Shown here: piece after piece, positions 55,323-62,762 of the stretch | Layout: each line of letters begins with the position of its first letter | How positions within the stretch are numbered: the stretch's first letter is position 1 | DNA from: an uncultured Bacteroidia bacterium | GTDB taxonomy: Bacteria > Bacteroidota > Bacteroidia > Bacteroidales > UBA932 | DNA: 64,000 nt | Reading direction: 5' to 3' | Assembly: GCA_902762435.1 (NCBI GenBank) | Contig: CACWOH010000011.1 | Location: 62,001-126,000, forward strand | Translations under genes and position numbers: made by a program | Notes under the pieces: generated by a model | Seen by the model: the letters and a program-made list of their open reading frames with translations, nothing else | What the model was told of the DNA's origin: nothing | Databases searched by the model: none

Positions 55323-56212
55323 TGCAGGTCGAGATCGATCCCCATTCCGGTTTCTGCGGCGGCGTGATCCGCGCCATCGGGGAAGCGGAGCGTGTCCTGG
55401 ACGCCGAAGGGCGCCTGTACTCGCTCGGCGCCATCGTGCACAACGAGGAGGAACTCGCGCGCCTGCAGGAGCGCGGCCTCGTGACCCTCGACACGGACGA
55501 CCTCCGGCAGATGGACGGGCCGGTGGCGGGGGAGTCCCTGCTGATCCGGGCGCACGGCGTGCCCCCGCAGGTGTACGCGCGTGCCGGGGAATTGGGATTC
55601 AAGGTAATCGACTGTACCTGCCCGGTGGTGCTGGGCCTGCAGAAAGAGATCCGCGAGGCGCACGCCCGCCTGCTGAGTACCGGCGGGCAGATCGTCATCT
55701 TCGGCAAGATCGGCCATCCCGAGGTGCTCGGCCTGGTGGGCCAGGTGGAGGGCGGGGTGACCGTGGTCGAGAACCCGGAACAGCTGCGCGCTCGGCTGGA
55801 AGACGGGTCGCTGCGCGCCGACCGCGACATAGAACTCTTTTCGCAGACGACGATGAGCCCCGAGGGTTACCGCAGCGTCCGCCAGGTCCTGGAGGCGGCG
55901 ATGGACGCGGGCGCCACCCTGTCGGTGCACGACACCATCTGCCGCCAGGTGGCCTCCCGGCACCGCGAGCTGTCCGAATTCGCCCGGGCCCACGACGTGG
56001 TCGTGTTCGTGTCCGGCAAGGAGAGTTCCAACGGCAAGGTGCTGTGCGAACTGTGCAGCCGCGCCAACATCCGCACCTGGCACATCGGCAGCGCCGCCGC
56101 ACTGCGCGCCGAATGGTTCCGCCCGGAGGACCGCGTGGGCGTGTGCGGAGCCACCTCCACCCCCAAGTGGCTGCTGGAAGAGGTGGCCCTCGCCATCAAA
56201 AATTTGCAATAG
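55322..56212 (+). CDS. ispH: 4-hydroxy-3-methylbut-2-enyl diphosphate reductase
   Basis: A 296-aa [4Fe-4S] enzyme, the last step of the MEP isoprenoid pathway. The three cluster cysteines are visible in HSGFCGGVIRAI (Cys12), DCTCPVV and in the C-terminal SVHDTICRQVASR region; other markers are IRAHGVPPQVY, FGKIGHPEVLGL and GATSTPKWLLEEV. The ATG at 55322 is preferred to the GTG one codon earlier because it gives the usual one-base overlap with cmk. Length is typical. Confidence 0.93.
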   Translation: MQVEIDPHSGFCGGVIRAIGEAERVLDAEGRLYSLGAIVHNEEELARLQERGLVTLDTDDLRQMDGPVAGESLLIRAHGVPPQVYARAGELGFKVIDCTCPVVLGLQKEIREAHARLLSTGGQIVIFGKIGHPEVLGLVGQVEGGVTVVENPEQLRARLEDGSLRADRDIELFSQTTMSPEGYRSVRQVLEAAMDAGATLSVHDTICRQVASRHRELSEFARAHDVVVFVSGKESSNGKVLCELCSRANIRTWHIGSAAALRAEWFRPEDRVGVCGATSTPKWLLEEVALAIKNLQ

Positions 56213-56226
56213 TTACGGCAAATCGC

Positions 56227-56234
56227 TAAATTTG
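56227..56234 (+). promoter_or_regulatory. Promoter -7 box (TAAATTTG) of efp
   Basis: Exact box in the 58-bp gap after ispH, 36 nt before the efp ATG; it probably also serves the gene cluster that overlaps the end of efp. Confidence 0.65.
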
Positions 56235-56270
56235 CCCGGATAACGCAATTTAACTAAACAAGATACTTTT

Positions 56271-56834
56271 ATGGCAACAACAGCTGATTTCAAGAACGGC
56301 CTTTTCCTCAAGTACAACGGCAAGCCGTGCCAGATCGTATGGTTCCAGCACGTGAAGCCGGGCAAGGGCCCCGCTTTCGTGAAGACCAAGCTCCGCAACC
56401 TGGAGAACGGTAACATCCTGGAGAACACCTTCACCGCCGGCATGAAGATCGAGACGATCGAGGTCGAGCGCCGTCCCTACCAGTTCCTCTATGCCGAGGA
56501 GGACGGGTTCAACTTCATGCACGAAGAGACCTATGAGCAGATCCTGCTCCCGAAGAACCTCGTGGAGAACGCCGACCTGATGAAGGAAGGCCAGCACGTG
56601 GAGATGATGTTCGTGGTGGGCGAGGAAAGGTGCCTTACCTGCGAGCTTCCGACCTACGTCACCCTGGAGGTCACGTATTCCGAGCCCGCCGTGAAGGGCA
56701 ACACCGCATCCACTTCCGCCCTCAAGGAAGTTACCCTCGAGACCGGTGCGAAAGTGATGGTCCCGCTGTTCATCGAAACGGGCGAGAAGATCAACGTCAA
56801 CACTTCCGACCGCTCCTATGGCGGACGCGCCTAG
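56271..56834 (+). CDS. efp: Elongation factor P
   Basis: A 187-aa EF-P with three beta-barrel domains, which relieves ribosome stalling at consecutive prolines. The N-terminal loop reads QHVKPGKGPAFVK with lysine at the tip that is modified in many bacteria (about residue 32-34). The C-terminal oligonucleotide-binding domain ends TGEKINVNTSDRSYGGRA. The radical SAM gene starts inside its last codons (17-bp overlap), so efp heads the cluster downstream. Confidence 0.95.
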   Translation: MATTADFKNGLFLKYNGKPCQIVWFQHVKPGKGPAFVKTKLRNLENGNILENTFTAGMKIETIEVERRPYQFLYAEEDGFNFMHEETYEQILLPKNLVENADLMKEGQHVEMMFVVGEERCLTCELPTYVTLEVTYSEPAVKGNTASTSALKEVTLETGAKVMVPLFIETGEKINVNTSDRSYGGRA

Positions 56835-58062
56835 TCCGGTCGGATACTTGCCTTTCTATAGCAGGGAGACCGATATTTACGCGCTCCCGGAGTTGGTGGA
56901 GCATCCCGTGGATGCCGCCTACCTCCGGGAGCTTGGCGTTTCCGTGACGCCCTCCGCCGAGACGCTGGCGGGCCTGGAACGCGGCTCGCGCATCTTTGCG
57001 CAGCGTTTCCGCGAGCGCACCCTGCTGCCCCATACCCGCTTCCGGACAGGCAGCATCGATCCGGCGCGCGAGGAACCCGAGATCCACAACTATACCGGCC
57101 GCTGCCCCACGCTGACCTACGAGATCAATCCCGTGCGGGGCTGTGGCGTGGGCTGCCAGTACTGCCTGGTGACGGACGGCGTGCACGAGCAGCCGCTCGT
57201 CGCGCTGGAGAACTATCACCTGTACGTCCGCCGTCTGCTGGACGAGATGAACGGTCCCGGCAGCGAAAACGCCAACCATTACTATTATTTCTCGCCCAAG
57301 ACCGAAGCCTTCCAGGAACCGACGCTGCTGACCGGCATCGCCCACCGCATCCTGCGCGAGTTCATCGACCACTTCCGCCGCTGCCCGCAGTCCCGGGCCC
57401 GGCTGTTCATCGCTTCCAAGGCGGGGGCGAAGCACCTGCTGGTCGAGGACGGGGGCGAGTCGGTGCTCGACCTTTTCGCACAGCTGCGCGGCCGGATGCA
57501 GTTCAACACCAGCGTGTCCATCATGCCGGACGCCTTCCGGGACCTGCTGGAGCCGTATGCGGCGCCGCTTTCGGAGCGCCTGCGTGCGGTAACGATGTGC
57601 CGGGAGCGGGGCATCCAGTCCAATTCCGCGCTGGTGCAGCCCATCTTCACTCCCTGGCTGTCGGATGAACATATCAAGGCTTTCTTCGACGCCCTGCACG
57701 GGGCGGGCATCATCAACTACAAGCCGGAGTTCCTGACCGCCTGCATGGAGAACCTCTCGATGCTGGGCCCGCTGCTCGGGCACTTCGACAAGGCCCTCGA
57801 GCGGCAGCTCTACGAGGATTACCTCCTGCCGTCCAACGCCGACCACCGCAAGCAGCGCGGCCGTACGGCGCCCGACCGCGCCCTCAGCCGCGAATCCATC
57901 GCCCGGATGTCGCGCTATACCGACACCCTCGGGATGAGCGTGAGCGTGTGCTACTGGGTGCGCAGCCAACTGGGCATCACCGAGGCCGAAGTGCCGCTGA
58001 TCAACCGCAACGGCTTCCAGTGCCTGGGCTACCAGTCCGAGCTGTTCCGCGATGTTCAGTGA
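56818..58062 (+). CDS. Radical SAM protein, spore-photoproduct-lyase-like branch
   Basis: A 414-aa protein whose radical SAM cluster motif is GCGVGCQYC (Cys109, Cys113, Cys116: CxxxCxxC) inside TYEINPVRGCGVGCQYCL, a context typical of the SPL/Rv2578c-like branch. YYYFSPKTEAFQEPTLL resembles the GGVTDPYQPxE segment of that branch, and a TIM-barrel-like pattern follows. No SPASM or B12-binding domain is seen. The reaction is unknown. It overlaps efp by 17 bp and the next gene by 11 bp, opening a five-gene unit with an ATP-grasp-like protein, a WbqC protein, a glycosyltransferase and a DegT-like protein. Confidence 0.75.
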   Translation: MADAPSPVGYLPFYSRETDIYALPELVEHPVDAAYLRELGVSVTPSAETLAGLERGSRIFAQRFRERTLLPHTRFRTGSIDPAREEPEIHNYTGRCPTLTYEINPVRGCGVGCQYCLVTDGVHEQPLVALENYHLYVRRLLDEMNGPGSENANHYYYFSPKTEAFQEPTLLTGIAHRILREFIDHFRRCPQSRARLFIASKAGAKHLLVEDGGESVLDLFAQLRGRMQFNTSVSIMPDAFRDLLEPYAAPLSERLRAVTMCRERGIQSNSALVQPIFTPWLSDEHIKAFFDALHGAGIINYKPEFLTACMENLSMLGPLLGHFDKALERQLYEDYLLPSNADHRKQRGRTAPDRALSRESIARMSRYTDTLGMSVSVCYWVRSQLGITEAEVPLINRNGFQCLGYQSELFRDVQ

Positions 58063-59254
58063 CCTTGCGCCATATTATTTCCGCTGGTACCACGACCGCC
58101 CGGTAGGGATCACCCCGGCGCGCTGCGACGAACTGCGCCGCCTGCACGCCGTGCTGTACCGCTGCGCGGAACATTTCGCGCTGCACTACGAAGACTTTGT
58201 CCCCGGGCGCATCCCGCTGTCCGACAAGGAATTGGAAATCCTGTCCCTGCAATCCGGGACGCCTTTCCGCGCCGGTACCTGGCGGCCGGACTACCTGGTC
58301 GCCGCCGACGGCTCCCTGCAACTCTGCGAGATCACCTCGCGTTTCTTCGCCCACGGCATCTTCATGTCCTGCTTCGCGGAATACGCCGCCGACGCCTTCA
58401 TGAAGCGTTTTCCGGGGCGGACGCGGGAGAGCCGCTACGGGGAACTGATGGATTACATGCGCGCGCTGCCCGGCGGCAGCCGGCGGATGTACGTGCTCAA
58501 AAGCGCGGACCGGACCAGTGAGATCCGGCTCTACCGGCGTTTCTACGAGCGGCAGGGCCTGACTTTCACGGAAATCACGCAGGACGAGGTGGAGGCGCGG
58601 CGCGGCGAATGGGCCCGCGAGGGTTCGTTCGTGGTGAGCGCCCTGAACCAGCGGGACCTGCTGGCTTACGGGATGGACACGCTCCGCGCGATGGTGGACG
58701 TGGGGATGGTCAGCGACTTCCGCAACATCTTCCTCATCCACGACAAGCGTTTTATGCGGCTCTGGTTCGAGGATGCCTTCACTTCCCGCTGCCTCTCGCC
58801 GGAGGACGCCGCCTTCCTGCGCGCCCACGCCATCCCCACGCGGATCTGCTGCGAGGAGGATGCGCAGCCCTGGCTGGAAGATGCTTTCCGCCACAAGGAA
58901 GCCTATATCCTCAAGCCCTGGCGGCTCGGCAAGAGCGAGGGAGTGCAGGCCGGCCCGCTGACGCGCGAAAGGGACTGGCGGCGGCTCTGGAAGCCCGGTC
59001 CCGACGGGCGCCGCCCCGTGGACGGGATGGTCATCCAGCCTTTCCTGGAGCAGCGCAGCTTCCCGACCGTCTGGGAGGGGAAGCGCTACGGCGACTACCT
59101 CTGCGGGATGATGCTCTGCGTGGACGACCGCTACTTTGATTCCGGTCTTTTCCGGACCTCGAGCCTGCCCGTGACCAATGTCGGGGACGACCGCAAGGCC
59201 TGCCCCCTGCAGACCGCCGACCCTGAGATCCTTTCCTGCTGCGACGTGCTATGA
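58052..59254 (+). CDS. ATP-grasp-like ligase of unknown substrate
   Basis: A 400-aa protein I cannot assign to a named family. RPDYLVAADGSLQLCEITSR (78-97) resembles the substrate-side strand of glutathionylspermidine-synthase-like proteins, and AYILKPWRLGKSEGVQAG (284-301; Lys288) with MVIQPFLEQR (326-335) looks like the ATP-clamping strands of an ATP-grasp fold, possibly circularly permuted. Cysteine pairs occur at 266-267 and near the end (SCCDVL). ATP-grasp enzymes join carboxylates to amines, so a ligase making an amide bond is a fair guess. It overlaps the radical SAM gene by 11 bp and wbqC by 4 bp (ATGA). Confidence 0.55.
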   Translation: MFSDLAPYYFRWYHDRPVGITPARCDELRRLHAVLYRCAEHFALHYEDFVPGRIPLSDKELEILSLQSGTPFRAGTWRPDYLVAADGSLQLCEITSRFFAHGIFMSCFAEYAADAFMKRFPGRTRESRYGELMDYMRALPGGSRRMYVLKSADRTSEIRLYRRFYERQGLTFTEITQDEVEARRGEWAREGSFVVSALNQRDLLAYGMDTLRAMVDVGMVSDFRNIFLIHDKRFMRLWFEDAFTSRCLSPEDAAFLRAHAIPTRICCEEDAQPWLEDAFRHKEAYILKPWRLGKSEGVQAGPLTRERDWRRLWKPGPDGRRPVDGMVIQPFLEQRSFPTVWEGKRYGDYLCGMMLCVDDRYFDSGLFRTSSLPVTNVGDDRKACPLQTADPEILSCCDVL

Positions 59255-59955
59255 CCCTTGCCGGCAACCAGCCCTATCTCTTCCCGTATCTGGGATACTG
59301 GCAGCTGATCCACGCGGCCGACCGCTTCCTGATCGCGGACGACTACGACTTCATCCGGCACGGCTGGGTGACGCGGAACCGCATCCTGGTCAACGGAGAG
59401 GTGCAGTATCTCCGCGTGGAGGTGCACCGGGGCGGGCCGTCGCGGCACATCTGCGACAAGCGCCTGGCCCTGACTCCGGACCGTCTGTCCGAAAGGCTCC
59501 GCACCCTGGAGATGGCCTACCACAAGGCGCCTTTCTTCGCGGAGGGCTATGCGCTGGCGGAGAAGGTGCTCGGCCTGCCGGAGGACAACCTGGCCCTGTT
59601 CCTCGAGCACGGCATCCGGCAGGTGTGCGCGTACCTCGGCATCGAAACCCCCATCGGCCGCAGCTCGGACCTGCCCGGCAACGACCGTTTCAAGCGCGAG
59701 GAGCGCATCTATGATTTCTGCGCCCGCCTGGGCGCCGATACCTACATCAACGCGCCGGGCGGGCAGCAGCTTTACTCCTTCGAGGAGTTCGAGAGGCGGG
59801 GCATCCGCCTGCGCTTCCTGCAGTCCAAGCTGCCGCCTTATCCGCAGTTCGGCGGGCCTTTCGTGGAGCGTCTGTCTATCCTCGACGCCATTATGTTCAA
59901 CAGTCCGGAGGCGCTGCACGCGATGCTGGACGAATATGTGTTCATCGATGGATGA
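59251..59955 (+). CDS. WbqC family protein
   Basis: A 234-aa protein with the WbqC (PF08889) signature right at the start: AGNQPYLFPYLGYWQLIHAA followed by DRFLIADDYDFIRHGWVTRN and later FYDFCARLGADTYIN-type and GRSSDLPG segments. WbqC-like proteins occur in O-antigen and other surface-glycan clusters and in amino-sugar loci; their reaction is not settled. It overlaps the ATP-grasp-like gene (ATGA) and the glycosyltransferase gene by 8 bp. Confidence 0.85.
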   Translation: MTLAGNQPYLFPYLGYWQLIHAADRFLIADDYDFIRHGWVTRNRILVNGEVQYLRVEVHRGGPSRHICDKRLALTPDRLSERLRTLEMAYHKAPFFAEGYALAEKVLGLPEDNLALFLEHGIRQVCAYLGIETPIGRSSDLPGNDRFKREERIYDFCARLGADTYINAPGGQQLYSFEEFERRGIRLRFLQSKLPPYPQFGGPFVERLSILDAIMFNSPEALHAMLDEYVFIDG

Positions 59956-60862
59956 GATCGTGGTCAGCGTCATCTGCCTGACGTACAATCAGGCGGACAC
60001 CATCCGCGATGCGCTGGAAGGCTTCCTCGCGCAGCGGGCGCCGTTCCGCTTCGAACTGCTGGTGCACGACGACGCGTCCACGGACGGCACCGCGGACATC
60101 GTGCGGGCGTACGAAAGCCGCCGACCGGACCTTGTACGTGGGGTGTACCAGACGGAAAACCAGTTCTCGAAGGGGGTGTTCATCGCCCGCGAGTTCCTCT
60201 GGCCGCTGGTCCGCGGCCGCTATGTGGCGCTCTGCGAGGGGGATGATTACTGGACCGACCCGCGCAAGCTGGAGAAGCAGGTGGCGGCGCTGGAGGCGCA
60301 CCCGGAGGTGGACATCTGCGCCCACCGGGCGCTGAAACTTACCGGCGGGCAGCCGCACGGTTACGTGGCCCCGCGCTTGCGGGATGCGCTCATCCCCGTG
60401 GAGGACGTCATCGTCGGCGGGGGCAACTTCGTGGCCACCGCGAGCCTGCTCTGCCGCACGGAAGCCTACCGGGCGTGGACGCCGCTGCGGCAGGCGCTTC
60501 CCAACGATTATTCCCTGCAGATCCAGGGCGCGCTGCGCGGCGGGCTGCTTTACCTGCACGACTGCATGTCGGTGTACCGGACGGATGCGCCCGGTTCTTG
60601 GACCCGGAGCCACGGCCGCCTGCTGGACGCTCCCACGCGCAAGCTGGTCGGGGAGATGCTCGACGCCGCGGACGCCTGGACGGAAGGCCGTTATCACCGC
60701 GCCGTGGTGCTGCGCAAGCGCTATTTCGACTCCAACGCCCTGCTGGCGGCGCGGCGCTATGCAGCCCTGTTCGCCCCGCGCGAAATCGGCATCACCCTGC
60801 GGCGCGCCCTCCGCAGCCTTTCCGATGCATTCCGTAAACTCTTCCTGTCGCTTTCCCGATGA
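59948..60862 (+). CDS. Family 2 glycosyltransferase
   Basis: A 304-aa GT-A glycosyltransferase: VSVICLTYNQADTI near the start, nucleotide-sugar aspartates in LVHDDASTDGT (DDAS at 41-44) and ALCEGDDYWTDPRKLEKQ (EGDDYW at 97-102, acceptor/metal region). The C-terminal part is helical and positively charged and may lie on the inner membrane. Start ATG at 59948 is inside the wbqC end; the frame is open far upstream as a shadow. It most likely adds a sugar to a surface glycan or lipid carrier. The DegT-like gene overlaps its stop by 4 bp. Confidence 0.88.
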   Translation: MDEIVVSVICLTYNQADTIRDALEGFLAQRAPFRFELLVHDDASTDGTADIVRAYESRRPDLVRGVYQTENQFSKGVFIAREFLWPLVRGRYVALCEGDDYWTDPRKLEKQVAALEAHPEVDICAHRALKLTGGQPHGYVAPRLRDALIPVEDVIVGGGNFVATASLLCRTEAYRAWTPLRQALPNDYSLQIQGALRGGLLYLHDCMSVYRTDAPGSWTRSHGRLLDAPTRKLVGEMLDAADAWTEGRYHRAVVLRKRYFDSNALLAARRYAALFAPREIGITLRRALRSLSDAFRKLFLSLSR

Positions 60863-61779
60863 AGAAAACCACCGTCACCCGCACTTCGCTGCCTCCGTTC
60901 GAGGAGTTCTGCGCGCAGATCCGTCCGCTCTGGGACAGCCGCATCCTGACCAACATGGGCACGCAGCACGAGGCGTTCCGGGCCGCCCTGGAGCAGTACC
61001 TGGAAGTTCCGCACGCCGTGCCCTTCACCAACGGCCACCTGGCGCTGGAAGCCGCCCTGCGCGCGCTGCGCCTGCCGGCCGGGGCAGAAGTCGTCACCAC
61101 GCCCTTCACCTTCGTATCCACGGTGCACGCCATCGTGCGCTGCGGCTTCGTGCCGGTGTTCTGCGACGTCCGGGAAGAGGACGGTACCCTGGACCCGGCG
61201 CTGTCGGAGTCCTTGCTGACGGAACGCACGGCGGCGGTCCTGCCCGTGCACGTGTACGGCAATGTCTGCGACGTGGAGCGCATCGGGGCTTTCGCCGCCC
61301 GGAACGGCCTGAAGGTCCTCTACGACGCGGCGCACGCGTTCGGCGTGCGGCTGCACGGGGAAAGCGTGGCACGCTTCGGCGACGCCTCTGTGTTCAGTTT
61401 CCACGCCACGAAGGTCTTTTCCACCGTCGAGGGCGGGGCGGTGTGCACGGCCGACAGGACCCTGCTGCAGGCGTTGGAAGACGAGAAGAACTTCGGCATC
61501 CGGGATGAGGAGCACTGCGCCGCCGTGGGCGGGACGCAGGCGCTGCGCGACGCCGTCTTCGCGCGCCTGGCCGCCGCGGACATCCTCGCCCGCAAGTATT
61601 TCTATCCGCTGGTGCCGGACCTGGAATGCTATGCCGGCACGCCCTTCGCGGCTGCGGCCCGCGTGCCGGTGGCCCGGAGCCTTGCCGCCCGGGTACTGTG
61701 CCTGCCCCTCTACGCCGGCCTGCAGGCCGACGAGGTGGACCGTATCTGTGACATCGTGCTTACAGCTGCTCGATCTTGA
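60859..61779 (+). CDS. DegT/DnrJ/EryC1-type aminotransferase, internally shortened
   Basis: A 306-aa PLP-dependent sugar aminotransferase-like protein; the family is normally about 360-380 aa. PLP-binding parts are present: TNGHLALEAAL, TPFTFVSTVHA, LYDAAHAFG (Asp156) and SFHATKVFSTVEGGAV with the Schiff-base Lys185. After KNFGI (211-215), where members continue with an NGKMNEFQAA-type helix, the sequence jumps through about 15 unusual residues to DILARKYFYPL, a late motif. Some 50-70 residues are missing, including part of the dimer and substrate site. Amino-sugar formation (VioA/FdtB-like) is the family role; activity here is doubtful. Confidence 0.75.
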   Translation: MKKTTVTRTSLPPFEEFCAQIRPLWDSRILTNMGTQHEAFRAALEQYLEVPHAVPFTNGHLALEAALRALRLPAGAEVVTTPFTFVSTVHAIVRCGFVPVFCDVREEDGTLDPALSESLLTERTAAVLPVHVYGNVCDVERIGAFAARNGLKVLYDAAHAFGVRLHGESVARFGDASVFSFHATKVFSTVEGGAVCTADRTLLQALEDEKNFGIRDEEHCAAVGGTQALRDAVFARLAAADILARKYFYPLVPDLECYAGTPFAAAARVPVARSLAARVLCLPLYAGLQADEVDRICDIVLTAARS

Positions 61780-62239
61780 GCTGCTGGATCTTGAAAGATT
61801 TGCCCTTGGCGCTCACGAAGATGGTCACGGAGAAGTTTTCTCCGCCGGCCTTGAGCGTGCCGAGGGCATATTTCATGTTATCACGCCCGGCGGTGTGGTT
61901 GATGGTGAAGGAGCGGGGCGTGTAGTTCTCGAAGAAAGACTTGACGATCTGGCGGGCCTGGGCCTTGGACGCGTTGCTCGCCTGCGAGATGACGGCGATC
62001 TCGAGGGTGTCGTCGAACCAGGCGGAGAGGTTGTCGGCATTACCCTGCGCCATATACTTGCTGATGGGGATGAATACGTCGAACCCGCCCGGCTGCGGCG
62101 CTTCGCGCGGGGCGGCCTGGAGGTTCATCGCAGGCTTGGACTGGGGCGGACGGCCGAAGCCGCCGGCGGGCTGGGCCGCCAGCCGCCCGCAGGTAAGCAG
62201 GGAAAGCAGAATGATCGCTATTTCCAGGATTCGTCGCAC
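61760..62239 (-). CDS. DUF4783-like (NTF2-fold) secreted protein
   Basis: A 159-aa protein with a signal peptide (about 1-22, ending RLAAQ), a proline/glutamine-rich linker (AGGFGRPPQSKPAM) and a roughly 105-residue NTF2-like domain: DVFIPISKYMAQGNADNLSA, WFDDTLEIAVI, SKAQARQIVKSFFENY and IFVSAKGKSFKIQQLKIEQL. This matches Bacteroidota DUF4783 proteins of unknown function. The likely start is a GTG at 62239. It overlaps the convergent DegT-like gene by 20 bp and is divergent from rlmH. Confidence 0.75.
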   Translation of the reverse strand: MRRILEIAIILLSLLTCGRLAAQPAGGFGRPPQSKPAMNLQAAPREAPQPGGFDVFIPISKYMAQGNADNLSAWFDDTLEIAVISQASNASKAQARQIVKSFFENYTPRSFTINHTAGRDNMKYALGTLKAGGENFSVTIFVSAKGKSFKIQQLKIEQL

Positions 62240-62273
62240 AGCGTAAAACTTTGCAAAATCCGAGCCACGTTAT

Positions 62274-62281
62274 TATCTTTG
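62274..62281 (+). promoter_or_regulatory. Promoter -7 box (TATCTTTG) of rlmH
   Basis: Exact TAnnTTTG box 7 nt before the ATG at 62289. A weaker minus-strand box (GGATTTTG, 62261-62254) lies 20 bp away on the DUF4783 side. Confidence 0.65.
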
Positions 62282-62288
62282 TAATAGG

Positions 62289-62762
62289 ATGCATATCACG
62301 CTGCTCACAGTCGGAAAGACGGATATCCCCTGGGTTCGGGCGGGGCTGGAAACCTATGTTTCCCGCCTGGAGCATTACGTGCCGTTCTCGCTGAAGGAGA
62401 TTCCGGAACTCAAGGGCGTCTCCGCGCTGGGCCGCGAGCAGATCAAGGCCCGCGAAGGCGAACTGATCCTGCGGCAGCTCCGGCCCGCCGACGAGGTGGT
62501 GCTGCTGGACGAGCACGGGAAGGAGTTCCGTTCGCTGGAGCTTGCGGACTGGCTGGGGCGGCGCCTGAACGCATCCGTGCGCGACCTCGTGTTCGTGGTC
62601 GGCGGCGCCTATGGTTTCTCCGACGCGGTGTATGCGCGGGCGGATGGGAAACTGTCGCTGTCGAAGATGACCTTTTCGCACCAGCTTGTGAGAACGATTT
62701 TTGCAGAGCAGCTATACCGGGCCTTCACCATCCTGCGCGGTGAGCCCTACCATCACGAATGA
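62289..62762 (+). CDS. rlmH: 23S rRNA pseudouridine-1915 N3-methyltransferase RlmH
   Basis: A 157-aa SPOUT-fold methyltransferase that modifies pseudouridine 1915 in helix 69 of 23S rRNA. Markers are MHITLLTVGKTDIPWV at the start, LLDEHGKEFRSLELADWL, the AdoMet-knot VFVVGGAYGFSDAVYARADG and the C-terminal FSHQLVRTIFAEQLYRAFTI followed by LRGEPYHHE. Length is exactly typical. It overlaps the next gene by 4 bp (ATGA). Confidence 0.96.
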   Translation: MHITLLTVGKTDIPWVRAGLETYVSRLEHYVPFSLKEIPELKGVSALGREQIKAREGELILRQLRPADEVVLLDEHGKEFRSLELADWLGRRLNASVRDLVFVVGGAYGFSDAVYARADGKLSLSKMTFSHQLVRTIFAEQLYRAFTILRGEPYHHE

